Below, piece by piece: positions 21,338 to 33,957 of a DNA stretch of 64,000 bases. Position 1 is the first letter of the stretch. Every line of letters begins with the position of its first letter. Made by a program: the position numbers and the translations under genes. Under the pieces are notes generated by a model. The model did no database searches. It was not told the origin of the DNA and saw only the letters and a program-made list of their open reading frames with translations. The stretch lies in assembly GCA_950022295.1 (NCBI GenBank), contig OX465600.1:228119782-228183781 (forward strand). Direction: 5' to 3'. The stretch comes from Bromus sterilis. Lineage: Eukaryota; Streptophyta; Magnoliopsida; Poales; Poaceae.

Positions 21338-24300
21338 TGTAACAGCCCAGTTTTCACAAAAATTAAAAAAATTGTTTTCTGTGTGAACTTTTTGATTGTC
21401 TGATTTGTTTGCGGTGTTTGCCTCCCCGATTTATCGATCGGCGATTATTTTTCCCCCTCTTATCTCGTACCGGACGGAAACCGACCCTTGCCACCCTGAC
21501 ACTTGACCTTTGCGACACCGGGTTTCACCCGATCACCGTCGCGAAAACCGCACGAGACCAGCCGCAACCAACGGAACGAAAACCCCGTTTAATAATTAAA
21601 CGGGATATTTTTGTAGTGCGCCGGAAAGTGTTCTCGGAACGGTTCCAACGCGAGGTGAACGCCACCGGCTCGACGCGCTGATCGCGCAGTTCGAAGTTTT
21701 ACCCGAATCGGAGGTACTGCGGACCCCCGGCGGTCAGAAACGTGAGCACCGCGCGCGCGAGAGAAAAACCGAGGATATTTTTGCAAACTGCTAGCCACCG
21801 GAGCTATATAAAGACCAACACACTCCCACCCCATTTCTAGGGTTTCCCTAGCCAAAAATTGCAGCCACCCCCCTCACAATGTCCAGATCTGCCCCATTTT
21901 TTCCCCAAACCCCGAAACCCTAGATCTGGATGCGTTGCAGCCGTTAGATCCGAAGACGGATGCACGAGATCGAGCCACGTCGCCCGGAATGGATACCGTG
22001 GAGCTCCTCTCATGGAGGCTTCTCCCTGCCCGAGAAATCCATGGTCGTGCTGCCGTCGGCTCCCCTCCTCCTGGCTAGCCTCTCTCCTCTCTCCCTCTCT
22101 TTCCCTCTCCTCTCTCCCTATGCCTCACCTCCTCCTCTGTCCAGGACGAAGTGCCGCAGCCCCATGGCGCCGTGGCCGAGCTCGGGCCGGAGCTCGCACC
22201 AGCCGGCCGCTGTCACCCTGGAGGTCCTCGCGCCCCAGGCCTCCTCCACGCGACGAAGGCCGCCGCCACGCGCCCCCTGGAGCAGCGCCCCCGCCGCGGC
22301 CGCCCTAGCCCTCGCCGGTGACGAGCTGGGACGCCGCCGGCCACCAGCCGCTCGGCCTCCTCCTCCAGCTGGTGCCCGATCCAACCGCCAGAGCCAGGTG
22401 GGCCGTCCTGCTCCACGGCCCAGCTCCCAATCAGGCCTCCAGCCCAGCAGCGGCCAGATCGATATCCAGCCCAGGCCAGTGGGCCGAGGCCCACTAGGGG
22501 TGAGGCCCTGTATTTTTTTCCGTCTGCGGTTTTTTTTCTTTTTCTGCTAAGTCTGTTAAATTTTGCTGCTGATTCGATTTTGCACCGTTAATAACGCTTA
22601 AACCGTAGCTCTGATGAACGTGCCCCCAAGACGAAAGTTGCTCAGTTTTGCGTGCTCTAGCATTCGTATGTAGAAAGTTTTTGCATTTGAGCTCATCTTG
22701 ATTGTGTAATTGTGTGCTAAAGTGGGCATCAGGCCGTTAAACTGCTACGAAATTGCTGTTAAGTGCTGCTGTTATTATTTTATTGCAACTTCGGGTGACG
22801 ATTGCTTCGCAACCGTTCATCGGAATTGATTGATTCCTTTTGCGTTGCGTTCAGCATTGTTTCTACTTCATTTTCATGCATTCACATTCCATAATTTCTT
22901 GCTGCATCATGATTGTATCTTGCTCCAAAGTAGCTATCCTGCTGTTAGTGTGCTGCTGTTTATATTTTGTTGCAACTTCGGTCGACGAGTGTGTCGCGAC
23001 CGTTTATCGGAATTGAGTGATTCCAATTGCATATTGTTAAGAATCATGTCTACTTTCATCCCATGTATTGCATGGTCATGATATTCTTTCTGGTCATATA
23101 GTTTTTCAGCTCCAAAGTTGCTATGCTGCTGTTTTTAATAGCCACCTCTGTTTTTCACTAAGTGTGTTATTTTGCGATGCCATGTTGTTTGCTTAATATC
23201 TTTTGATCTATGATGCCTATTTGCATGATTTCTTTTGCCATGCCTTCCTTGTCATGTCTAGTTTAATTTCATATCATTTGTGAGCATGTTTGCATTGATT
23301 ATCCTGTTTATGCATTGCTCTAAAGTGTGCTTCGTGATGTTGGCAGATTGTGCCCATAACTTGTTTTGCTTATATCTTTTTAACCGTAACTCCGTTTGGG
23401 GTGTTCTTAATATGTAACTTGATTAGTTTTTCGTGTACTTTGTGTTTATGCTATTGTTTGCTGTTGTTAACCAACCTAAAATATGGTTTAGCACAGAACA
23501 GTACCAAATGTTTTAATAATCGTGCGGCACTTAGTGTTATGCCATGTTTAGGTTGTGCCTCACTTAAATTGACTAGCATAGATAGTTTATTTTGTGCTTC
23601 ACATCTTATAATGTTTGTGTGTTATTCCATGCTTGCTTGAGTTGCCATGTTAATAACCGTTGGTTGATCACCTGTAGCTAAGCAACTTGAACCACCGTAA
23701 ACGTGCGGTATTCGTCGTGTGTGACCGATACCCCACTTAAACTGTTAGTAACCGTTCTCGACGATAGATCCGTATCGCGTTGCCGTGCCCTGTGTTGCCT
23801 CTTTGATCTTGTATTGCTCCGTAGTAATAGTGGTGCACTGTTGATTGCTTTCCAGTGTTTCCTTCTTGTGTGCTTCCGCGGGTACCTCTCGGAGACGATG
23901 CGAGCTTGCGATCAACTACACCTTCGGAACCCGACTTATCAACAGGCAAGGACTATACATTACTTATGATCCATTCTATTTCAACCAGAGGTTTGCATGC
24001 TACTCTAGGTTAGGTCCGATGTTTGATCCTACCACATGTTTACAGCCTCTTTCAAACCGATACAGCCATGTCCCCTCCCAGCAAACCTTGTACTGCTATG
24101 TTACTATTGCTCGTTGCTCAGCCCCTGCTTAGTATGCATGCTTAGGATGCTACGATGTTACCCTATTACTCCTTGGTTTGGGATATCACCTTATTATTAT
24201 TGTTGTTGATGATATGATTATTATAATGTTGACTATATTCAACGAAGGATGGAAGGTCTAGGCTATCCCGCCCCGACGCTTTGTTCCATTCGAGTCACCT

Positions 24301-25317
24301 AGGACCCGAGTTCCGGGTATTGGTTTTAAAACTGAGCGTGCCTAACTGCGTGTGGGATTTTATGGGGTCCCCTTTTCTTACCTACCTAGCTTCAAACATT
24401 TCTAGTGGTGGCCCAAGCTGATTTACCATTTGAAAACGTGTGTGTGCTTGGTTGGACCCCCAGCTGTTTTAAAACAACTTGGGCCAGTGGAGACTTTGTT
24501 TTTCTGTTGGTCCACCCGATCATCTAGGACCCGGTTTCCCATGTGTGATTAACCGGCTATCCGACCTGCGTCATACGGAAGAGTCCGATCCGAGAGCGTG
24601 GTCGGCTTTTGGATTGGGTGTCGACTCCCCGGGGGCCACCCGGATTTGTTCGTTGTTAGTTAGAGGGACCTGTCGTTTCAGATCTCTTGGAACTAAATCA
24701 TAAAATGGTTGCCTGTGATGGGTAGCAACTGAGAGAGATGGGCGTGCGTGCGGAGCCTCGTAATGGGCAGTTGGTACACCCCTGCAGGGTTAAATCTTTT
24801 CGAGAAGCCGTGTCCACGGTTATGGACGACTTGAGACCTACTCCTTGTTCATAGACAACAACAACAACTGAGATAATCTTAATATAATTTGATCAACGTG
24901 TGTGTGTGCCTTGACTGCTTCTTCTTCGTCGGGATGCGAAGAGGAGGACAAGGATAGGATAAGTGTTATGTTTGCGTAAGTAGTTGATAGCAAGACTTAT
25001 TGGAGGCGATTCCTCATCGAATGCTTGGCTTCTTATCTTACTCTCTAGATCGTTAGCCACTTCATAAATGCTAGTGCGGAAGCAACCTCACCACTTACCC
25101 CATCCTTACCGTAAACTACTAGTTGTCCTAGAATGACGAGTGATGAAGTCCTTGCTGGGTCAGATGACCACTACAGTTGGATGCTGAGTACCTCTGTACT
25201 CATGATACTACCCCCAAACTCTTTTCAGGGTTCTTGATCGACAACAGGTATGGTGATCGACGTTTCACGTGGAGACTCGACGACGACTAGTTAGGCGGAT
25301 CCCGGCGGAGGGCCTGG

Positions 25318-26004
25318 TGTAATGCCCCGGCCACACCCACCGGTTCCCGGCGTACGCCTGGCGGGATCTAGACTGTCCCCACAGACCAACACTACTCTTT
25401 CCTGCGCACTTTGTCCTCACTCATGCGCACCCGGGAACAACTTCCCGGTCGGTCACCCATCCTCAAATCGCTCCAAGCCAAGCACGCTTAACTTTGGAGT
25501 TCTTTGGATCTGGGCTCCCGGAAAAGAAGGTGCACCTTGTTGATATGAGTAGTCTATCATTCCTATTAAGCTAGGATGTCACATACACCCCCACTTAAAG
25601 GAACCGATGTCCTCATCGGCCCACAGGAACGTTCCCTCTTGGCACACGTCTGTGCGTCCAGTGCCGACACATGTCCCACATGTTTGCGCACTGACCCACA
25701 CACGCCCGTATAACCGCAAGGGTCGGCTCTGATACCATTTGTAACGCCCCGGCCACACCCACCGGTTCCCGGCGTACGCTTGGCGGGATCTAGATTGTCC
25801 CCACAGACCAACACTAGTCTTTCCTGCGCACTTTGTCCTCACTCGTGCGCACCCGGGAACAACTTCCCGGTCGGTCACCCATCCTCAAATCGCTCCAAGC
25901 CAAGCACGCTTAACTTTGGAGTTCTTGGATCTGGGCTCCCGGAAAAGAAGGTGCACCTTGTTGATATGAGTAGTCTATCATTCCTATTAAGCTAGGATGT
26001 CACA
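25318..26004 (-). mobile_element. Cassandra-type TRIM retrotransposon with 5S rRNA-derived LTRs
   Basis: This 687-bp element is flanked by CCTGG at 25313-25317 and 26005-26009. It has two LTRs (25318-25583, 266 bp; 25740-26004, 265 bp) around a 156-bp interior. On the minus strand the interior begins, two bases from the LTR, with TGGTATCAGAGC, the initiator tRNA-Met primer site (25737-25726), and ends with a purine tract TTAAGTGGGGGTGTA (25598-25584). Each LTR contains a 5S rRNA-like stretch, the defining mark of Cassandra. It codes for no protein. The LTRs differ only at a handful of positions, so the insertion is recent. Confidence 0.93.
25439..25503 (-). repeat. 5S rRNA-derived segment in Cassandra LTR (second copy 25861-25924)
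   Basis: The minus strand reads GAACTCCAAAGTTAAGCGTG, then CTTGGCTTGGAGCGA, then AGGATGGGTGACC and CCGGGAAGT. This follows the second half of plant 5S rRNA, including the box A and box C parts of its internal polymerase III promoter. The segment is partial and altered, so it is not a 5S gene. Confidence 0.88.
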
Positions 26005-26289
26005 CCTGGACCCGTGTGGTTATGGGGATCGATGTTTTTCTCTTTGCCACTAGGCATTTGATTGTAGTCTGTACTTAGACATATATCTTCCGCTGATCTA
26101 ATGTATTAAGGCAGTTGTATGCTGATTGCATGAGATGTTGTATCCTGTATCTGTAATGTTGTGATATCATGTTGGAAATCCGGGGCATATGGCTTTGTCA
26201 TATGTCGCGGTGGGACCGATATGTGCTTCGTCCCCGGATCTGGGTGGAAACACCTAGATCTGAAATAGTACCGCATATCGGGCCTTACA

Positions 26290-26816
26290 ATCCCGACATA
26301 AGACCATACGAGTTTGCCAAGACAATTCAATACCATATGGCCCATGATGGAATCGATTTGGACCCTAGATTCTACTCTCGCTCAAAGTACCACTCAAAGT
26401 ACCGGATCATCGGGAAGAAGTGATGCTACAACCCGAACAACCTCACAACCAAAGAGCAGTTAGATGCGGTGCGCACAATCCACTGCTTCGCAGACGACGA
26501 ATGATGTCCTAGGGGAAGCCACACGCTCAAAGACTGCTGACTCTTCACCAAGCTCTCCATCAGATTGAAGGAGGAAAATCAGCGCCAGAGAAAAAGGACT
26601 CGCAGAACATCCCAGCATCAGCGCCAAGCACAGAAGGCTACTACCCACCATCTCGTGGACAGATCCACATGATCCAAGAAGGATTCTCATCAAATAAATA
26701 AGAAGATGCAAACACTCTCCGGGACTATGATGCAAGCATGATAAGGGAGCCCTACTACATCTGCGACTCCAATTTCAGCATAACTTTCACACAAAACGAT
26801 CACCCACCGACGGTCC
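26290..26816 (+). pseudogene. T2 gag, C-terminal part
   Basis: The frame interrupted by K1 resumes with DIRPYEFAKTIQYHM and DLDPRFYSRSKYHSKYR, then hits a stop. Beyond it, in the same direction, HTLKDC and LFTKLSIRLKEENQRQR look like the zinc-knuckle region and tail of Tat gag. Several stops show the sequence was decaying. AT1 cuts the block at 26816. Confidence 0.55.
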
Positions 26817-28408
26817 TGATACGTCCCAAACGTATCTAAAATTTCTGCTTGCTCCATGCATGTTTTGTGTGACTTTGCCATGTTTTGCTTGAACTTCCAT
26901 ACACTTTTGAGCATATTTGGACTAACCAACTAACTCAGTGCACCCAACTGCCAGTTGTTGTTTTCTGCTGTTTTTGTATTTCAAGTTTTCCGGCCATTAA
27001 AAGTGCTCCAAAAATTTCGGAAAAATTATATAAAAATCAGCGATCAGGAAGCTTACGGAATCACCAAAGCCGCGCCACCTGCCCTCCTGGCTGCCTCGTG
27101 GGTCCCCTCGATGCCCCCCTCCGCCTGTATTTAGCCCTCGGGGTGGAAACCCCTAAACAGAAGCTCTTTTCCGCGATCTCTCCTCTGTTCCGCTGCCACC
27201 GCCGTTTCAAGACCGGGGCTGCCTGGAGAAGCTGCCCCGGCACCCTGCCGGAAGGAAGAACCCCCTCCGGGAGGTGATCCATAGCCATGGACGCTTCCCG
27301 GATGTGCCGTGAGTAGTCCCCCTTGGACCATGGGTCCGTGACCAGTAGCTATGTGATGAATCTCTCCCCTCTTTGTGCTTCCACTTTCGAGTCCTCGTGA
27401 GCTGCCTCACATGATCGAGGCATCTATGTAATTTCTGTTGTTGCTATGCTGAGTTTGTTGGGATCTGATGGATTATGAGACTATGTTCAGATTGTGATGA
27501 GTAATATATTTGGTTCTTCTCTTTTATATTTTGTTCTTAAGTAAATTCTTGCATGTTCTCCGTTGCCGTATCTTACTTTGGCCAAGTATTTTGTTGCAAC
27601 TCCAAGAGGGAGCGTTATGCTTGATTGTGGGTTCAGCCCCCTGATGTCTAGCTTGAGTGATAGAAACATGAGACTAGGGGATGTGTTGTTGCCACCAGGG
27701 ATAAAACAACGGTGCTTGTACCCACGGGTGCAAGGATTGTTTACTTTACGCAAAGTTCTTTTAATGCAGTTGTCTATTGCTTTGAGTTTACACATTGGGT
27801 GGGATTTGCAACTTAATACCAGCGAGATGTTCTGGATAGATATCTCAAGGTGGATGATTCTTAGTTGATGCAGATGTATTTCGGTCTACTTACCTTGGCG
27901 TACTGCCCATTGCTTTTGAGCCCTTCCTTTCTTTGCAGCATAGTTAGCATTGCGGTGCCTTCATAATCCTTTCAATTGCCCAACTGTAATTTGTTTAACT
28001 CGCTAGCACTTTTATCATATTTTGGGAGAGAGACGTCACTAGTGATAATCACGGGACCCCGGTCCATCTTTCCATTATTGTTTACAATCTCAATTTACTT
28101 TCAGTATTTACTTTTAGTTATCACTACTATTATCTCTTGCGTTGATCCTTTGTAAACAGCAAGGCCGGAGGAATTGACAACTCCTCTGTACTCGTTGAGA
28201 GCAAAGTTATTTGTATCTGTGTGTAGGTCCGCGACAACTCTCTAGCCAGAAAGCAATTTCTGCGCCGTTGCACCTTCTTGTATCTCTTGGAGTCCTACTG
28301 GACGATAACCTTGGTATCTTCACCGAGGGAAACTGCTGTTGTGCTGCATCTCAACCTTCCACTTGGGGTAACCAACGAGAAGTGAGAGAACTCCTCACTG
28401 CAACATCA
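26817..28408 (+). repeat. AT1 5' LTR (1592 bp)
   Basis: It begins TGATACGTCCC and ends GCAACATCA. Compared with the 3' LTR it lacks about 60 bp near 27065. The TATA-like site near 27130 (TGTATTTAGCC) differs from TATATTTAGCC in the 3' LTR. Short frames here are not genes. Confidence 0.93.
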
Positions 28409-28417
28409 AGCAATTTC

Positions 28418-28435
28418 TGGCGCCGTTGCCGGGGA
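28418..28435 (+). promoter_or_regulatory. AT1 primer-binding site
   Basis: TGGCGCCGTTGCCGGGGA is the Athila-lineage site, complementary to the end of tRNA-Asp, nine bases after the LTR end. Confidence 0.88.
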
Positions 28436-28576
28436 CTCCAGTCTACAAGATAGGGGAGTTGCACACTATCTTTTATCTTTGCTTTTTAGTCTTGTTAGTT
28501 TATCTTTCAGTTTTTACATTTGTGTCCCTTATCAAAAATACCAAAAATACCTGTTACTTTGCTAGTAGTTACCACT

Positions 28577-29406
28577 ATGGCTGGTCCTTTTGCCTTTGGT
28601 GAAGCAGAAGTACTTACCTTTACTCAAAGAGGTGGTGAAAGTCTGAAAGATGCTTGGTATAGGATTAATGATTCTCAAAAAGAGCCACCGAGAAGCAATC
28701 CACGACTATCCTGCTTAGAAATTTTTATATTGGGGTTACTTATTGGAATAGTTTTGTTTTAGATACTGCTATTAATGGGAACTTCATAGAGGCCCCAGTT
28801 TGGGAAGCCCTTAATTTTATTGAAAATCTTGTTGGAAGTCTCCTCATTCCTAGTATTAAGGAGGATATTACTCTAGCTCACATTATGAGAAAACTTGAAA
28901 AAATAGAGTTAGAGATGCCAAGTATCGATAGGATGAATGACTTGGATCGTAAGATTCAAGAGAATTTGAATAGGCTAGATAACTCCATGCAGAAAATTGT
29001 CAATACTTTGGAGACTATTAAATCCCTTGATGAGAAGTCTTCTAGGATAGAAAAGATTGAGGAAGTTATTGAAACTTTAGGAACTACCTTTTCCTCAATC
29101 AAAACTAAAAGGAATGAAACTCCAACAAGAAAGGAACCGAAGTTTGTTTACGTCCCTAAGGTTCCTCGAGCTAAAACTCACACACCTATTGCCAACAAAG
29201 TTGAAACAGTGAAAACTTTGGAGGTGACACCTATCTTTAATTTTAATGAAACTCCAATTGATTTTCCTCCTTTTGATTTTATCCCAGAGGTCTTTTTATT
29301 AGGCCTTTATTTGAGAAGCCCCTCAAGACTAGCTGCATTATTGAAGAACTTGATGATCTTGAGGATGGTTTTCTTGAAAAGACTTGATCTTCTGCCTCAA
29401 GCCTAG
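28577..29406 (+). pseudogene. AT1 truncated, frameshifted gag
   Basis: The frame from the Met at 28577 reads AEVLTFTQRGGESLKDAWYR, the late part of an Athila gag domain. It then shifts near 28695, and the gag sequence continues in another frame (LLRNFYIGVTYWNSFVLDT), which joins a coiled-coil segment from 28885 (MRKLEKIELEMPS, many Leu, Ile and Glu) to 29406. The first 130 or so residues of a normal gag, the zinc region and all of pol are absent. It is unlikely to make a working protein. Confidence 0.65.
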
Positions 29407-32299
29407 CTAATGGCTTTAAAGAAGCGCTTTCGGGAGGCAGCCCGCAACGAATTTAGGTTTTTCTTTTTGTTCTTGTTCTGCTCTTAGTGGTCTTGATGAT
29501 TGTTATTACTGTAGCAACATCATTGTATCTTTGCTTTTCAAGCTTTGTGCCAAGTTTAGCCTCAGATTGCAAGAAAGGTCAAAAGTTGGTGCATGCTGTC
29601 CAGAAACAGATTATGTCTGCTTGATGGAAAAATTCGGGATAAATCACCAGATCATCTTTTTGATCTGAATTTTTTGACAGTATGCCCCATACAATTGTCT
29701 TTCAAGCGTCTGTTCAGAGTTTTTTGATTTGAGTTGCAGAAGTGCCCCTAAAAAAAATCTTTTCTCTCTGTTGTTCTGTTTTTCTCAGCTTCTGTCCCTG
29801 TTTTTCTTTTCGTAGTTTTGCAAACCTTAAGCTTGCTTTTTTTCTTTGCAAAATCTTTTGGGCAGGCAAGAGAAACAGTAGCCTTTCTTGAAAATCTTTA
29901 TTTGCAGTAGAGGAAAATATTTTTTAATAGGGCACTAACCTCTCTAATCATTTTACAATGAGTTATGTATGAAGGGAGTTTTCAAGTGTGCAATGGAAGA
30001 TGATGAAAGAAGATCCAGGAGTGTCAAACGCTCAAGCTTGGGGATGCCCATGTGCAACCCCAATAAATATTCAAGCAGACGCAAGCGTCTAAGCTTGGGG
30101 ATGCCCCCGATGCATCCCCTTCTTCATCAACAATTATCAGTTTTTCCCTCGTTGCACTATATTTTTATCACTTCATGCGTTATGTGCTATGCTTAGAGCG
30201 TCTCGCTCTTTACTTTTCTTAGTTGGTTTTACCTTTGTTTTCTGTTCGTAACAAGTCAGACCCCAGCTTACTCTTTTGTGTGGGAGAGAAACACGCTCCT
30301 CTTGAACTAGAACTCCTCATAGGATTTGCATGCTTATTATTTTAGCTGTGAGTTGTTCTTTTTCTTTTTTTTAGCTACTGCTATATTTAGGGTTAGTGCT
30401 TTAGTTTCTCTAGATCTTTTGCTTTGTCTCAGTTGAACTTTCTATAGGTTGCATGCTTATCTTGTTTAGAGAGTTTGCCTGTTGCACTGAGTTTTGTGTC
30501 TTGACTAGAAAGTAGGTAGTTGAAGTTGCTATTCTCTTTGTAGTAGTAACTTGCAATAGTTTTGAGGTATTGACTAGAGTAATGTTTTAACTTATGGTGT
30601 CAAGAGCTCAAGCCTATTAGTGATATATGTCGTATTTTGGGCAATCCGTGTGATTTTCGAAAACCAAAAAACCCCTCTTGAGAACTCTAGCTACTAGATG
30701 GATCACTAACCTCTGGAGGGTTCGAATATTAGAGTACACTCACGTACCATGAGTCGAGGATGCGCAAGGATAACCAAACCCCATACACTCCTCCTCGGGG
30801 TACTTGTCTCTTTGTGAACCTCCTGATTAGATAGAGAGTTACCGATAATAAGTGCATGAGTTCCTTGGACTAATGTGAGTATTCGAAAGTTGACACTTCC
30901 ACCTACCCATACTTTTCTAGCCTCTTCGGTACCGTGCATTGCCCTTTCTCACCTCGAGAGTTGGCGGATACGTCGCCGGTGCATCCAAACCCTTGGCGTG
31001 ATACGCTCTGTCATCATAAGCCTCCTTATATCTTTCCTCAAAACAGCCACCATACCTACCTACAAGGCATTTCCATAGCCTTTCCGAGATACATTGCCAT
31101 GCAACATCCATCTTCTCATGACTTGATCTTCATGTCATACATGCTACTTGCTTGATCAATGAGCCGCATTCTTGTTGGGACTTGCCCTAATCATTGCTAC
31201 ATAACGCGCTAGTATCATTGCATATCCTGATATCCTGGCAGAGGCATACATTTGCATCATGATAGTTACATTTTCTTTATGTTGAGTACTTTCGTAAAGT
31301 GTGAAAGATCTCCTATATTCTTGTAAAATATAGAGTGTTGCCCCTAAAGTGAGGAAAAGATCCCAAAGTGGACAAAATCAAAAGATCCCAAAGAGGACAA
31401 ATGAGAGTTAAATAGAAAGAGCCATTGAGGCCACCAAAAAATAAAAAAAATAATAGAAAAAGACAAAAAGAAAAAAGAAAAAGAGAGAAGGGGGCACACT
31501 ACTATTCCTTTTGAGAGATCCACACTAGTACTTCATTCTCATATCTTTGTACTCCATAGAGATTATCATACATGCATATAACTATGTGGAGATCCTTCAT
31601 GCTATAGAACTTGGCTTGTATATTCCAATGATGAGCATCCTCAAACGAGCTCTAGGTCTTCTTGAGCAAGCAAGTTAGATGCACCCCCACTAGTTCCCTT
31701 GGAGAGCTTTTAGCTCACATGTGCATCAGTTGCATGGCAATCCCTACTCCTCACATCATATCTATCATATGGCTTTCTCGCTTATGATTTTCCTCATTGA
31801 TGTGAGCATTTCACACCTTTTTGTCTTCCTCCTCCACCTTCTTTCTGTTTCACTTTTTAGGTGTCAACTTTCTTGATCACGCTCATCCATTGCATGTGTG
31901 CTCAATATATCGAAAGGGAGTGGATCAGTTTGACTTGTACCTGACTAGTGGTCTGGGGACGAGTCCAGATAAGAATCCAAAGGAGACTAAGTGTGAAACT
32001 TTAGTAGATAGTTTTTCTCAACAACCTTTTCTCTCCCTTTTTCCCAGTCCCCTGCTTGCACGCAAACACCATCTGGAGACATTCGATTCACAGACAGCGA
32101 GAGCTCTTGCACCTTTTGTTCTTTTGTTACTTGTGTTAATGCTAATGTAGACTCTTGCTTGTTAAGACTTGAATTGAATTGCATGCTTTGATTGCTTTAC
32201 TTAACAGTCCTTTTATGGTTGTGTGGCATGTCACCACAGAAATTATGCTTGTTATCATTTCACTACTCGAGGACGAGCAGGAATTAAGCTTGGGGATGT
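29407..32299 (+). other. AT1 long non-coding 3' region with purine tracts
   Basis: This 2.9-kb region corresponds to 41085-43950 of AT2. It begins with GGGAGGCAGCCCGCAACG, a segment common after pol in Triticeae Athila elements. The polypurine-like motif AAGCTTGGGGATG occurs at 30034 and 30091 and again as the true tract at 32286-32299. An A-rich simple repeat lies at 31435-31495. Small frames are not conserved in a coding way between the two copies. Confidence 0.75.
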
Positions 32300-33952
32300 T
32301 GATACGTCCCAAACGTATCTATAATTTCTGCTTGCTCCATGCATGTTTTGTGTGACTTTGCCATGTTTTGCTTGAACTTCCATACACTTTTGAGCATATT
32401 TGGACTAACCAACTAACTCAATGCACCCAGCTGCCAGTTGCTGTTTTTTGCTGTTTTTGTATTTCAGGTTTTCCGGCCATTAAAAGTGCTCCAAAAATTC
32501 CGGAAAAATTATATAAAAAATCTGAGATCAGGAAGCTTCCGGAATCACCAAAGCAGCGGAGGAGGGCCACCACTAGGCAACCAGGAGGGTGCCTGGTGCG
32601 GCCCAGGGTGGGGCCACGCCACCTGCCCTCCTGTCTGCCTCGTGGGTCCCCTCGATGCCCCCCTCCGCCTATATTTAGCCCTCGGGGTGGAAACCCCTAA
32701 ACAGAAGCTCTTTTCCGCGATCTCTCCTCTGTTTCGCCGCCACCGCCGTTTCAAGATCGGGGCTTCCTGGAGAAGCTGCCCCGGCACCCTGCCAGAAGGA
32801 AGAACCCTCTCTGGGAGACCATCCATAGCCATGGACGCTTCCCGGATGTGCCGTGAGTAGTCCCCCTTGGACCATGGGTCCGTGACCAGTAGCTATGTGA
32901 TGAATCTCTCCCCTCTTTGTGCTTCCACTTTCGAGTCCTCGTGAGCTTCCTCACATGATCGAGGCATCTATGTAATTTCTGTTGTTGCTATGCTGAGTTT
33001 GTTGGGATCTGATGGATTATGAGACTATGTTCAGATTGTGACGAGTAATATATTTGGTTCTTCTCTTTTATATTTTGTTCTTAAGTAAATTCTTGCATGT
33101 TGTCCGTTGCCGTATCTTACTTTGGCCAAGTATATTGTTGCAACTCCAAGAGGGAGCGTTATGCTTGATTGTGGGTTCATCCCCCTGATGTCTAGCTTGA
33201 GTGACAGAAACATGAGACTAGGGGATGTGTTGTTGCCACCAGGGATAAAACAACGGTGCTTGTACCCACGGGTGCAAGGATTGTTTACTTTACGCAAAGT
33301 TCTTTTAATGCAGTTGTCTGTTGCTTTGAGTTTACACTTTGGGTGGGATTCGCAACTTAATACCAGCGAGATGTTCTGGATAGATATCTCAAGGTGGATG
33401 ATTCGTAGTAGATGCAGATGGATTTTGGTCTACTTACCTTGGCGTATTGCCCATTGCTTTTGAGCCCTTCCTTTCTTTGCAGCATAGTTAGCATTGCGGT
33501 GCCTTCATAATCCTGTCAATTGCCCAACTGTAATTTGTTTACCTCGCTAGCACTTTTATCGTCTTTTGGGAGAGAGATATCACTAGTGATAATCACGGGA
33601 CCCCGATCCATCTTTCCATTATTGTTTACAATCTCAATTTACTTTCAGTATTTACTTTCAATGATCACTACTATTATCTCTTGCGTTGATCCTTTGTAAA
33701 CATCAAGGCCGGAGGAATTGACAACTCCTCTGTACTCGTTGGGAGCAAAGTTATTTGTATATGTGTGTAGGTCCGCGACAACTCTCTAGCCAGAAAGCAA
33801 TTTCTGCGCCGTTGCCACCTTCTTTATCTCTTGGAGTCCTACTGGTCGATAACCTTGGTATCTTCACCGAGGGAAACTGCTGTTGTGCTGCATCTCAACC
33901 TTCCACTTGGGGTAACCAACGAGAAGTAAGAGAACTCCTCACTGCAACATCA
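32300..33952 (+). repeat. AT1 3' LTR (1653 bp)
   Basis: It starts TGATACGTCCC directly after the purine tract and ends at the GGTCC target duplication. It includes TATATTTAGCC near 32670, a probable TATA box. Confidence 0.93.
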
Positions 33953-33957
33953 GGTCC

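Larger units (their letters stand above)
16530..26289 (+). mobile_element. K1: Tekay-derived element with giant LTRs and 600-bp interior
   Basis: The element starts TGTAACAGCCC and ends GGCCTTACA, and is flanked by ATCCC at 16525-16529 and 26290-26294. Its LTRs are 4208 bp (5') and about 4260 bp without the Cassandra insertion (3'), yet the interior is only 600 bp (20738-21337). The interior has an initiator tRNA-Met primer site and, at its end, CTCGGGACGAGATCCC, which matches the end of the K3 pol region at 58634-58650. So K1 is a Tekay-type chromovirus that lost gag and almost all of pol, and must depend on a helper element. Confidence 0.92.
21338..26289 (+). repeat. K1 3' LTR (4952 bp including Cassandra)
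   Basis: It is closely similar to the 5' LTR along its length, with scattered substitutions, an extra stretch of about 50 bp near 22509-22555, and the Cassandra insertion at 25318-26004 plus its duplicated CCTGG. The modules of the 5' LTR recur: TATA box at 21805, telo-box at 21915, exon-like segment at 23895-23945. Confidence 0.93.
26817..33952 (+). mobile_element. AT1: non-autonomous Athila-lineage Gypsy element
   Basis: AT1 is flanked by GGTCC at 26812-26816 and 33953-33957. The LTRs are 26817-28408 and 32300-33952, beginning TGATACGTCCC and ending CAACATCA. The primer-binding site is the Athila form and the purine tract is AAGCTTGGGGATGT. Between them are only a broken gag fragment and about 2.9 kb of non-coding sequence, so it cannot move by itself. 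LTRs, leader and tail match AT2 closely, but the gag piece does not. Confidence 0.93.

Noticed and set aside
25439..25924. A 5S rRNA gene
   Set aside because: Only about half of the 5S sequence is present, with changes, and it is inside Cassandra LTRs.
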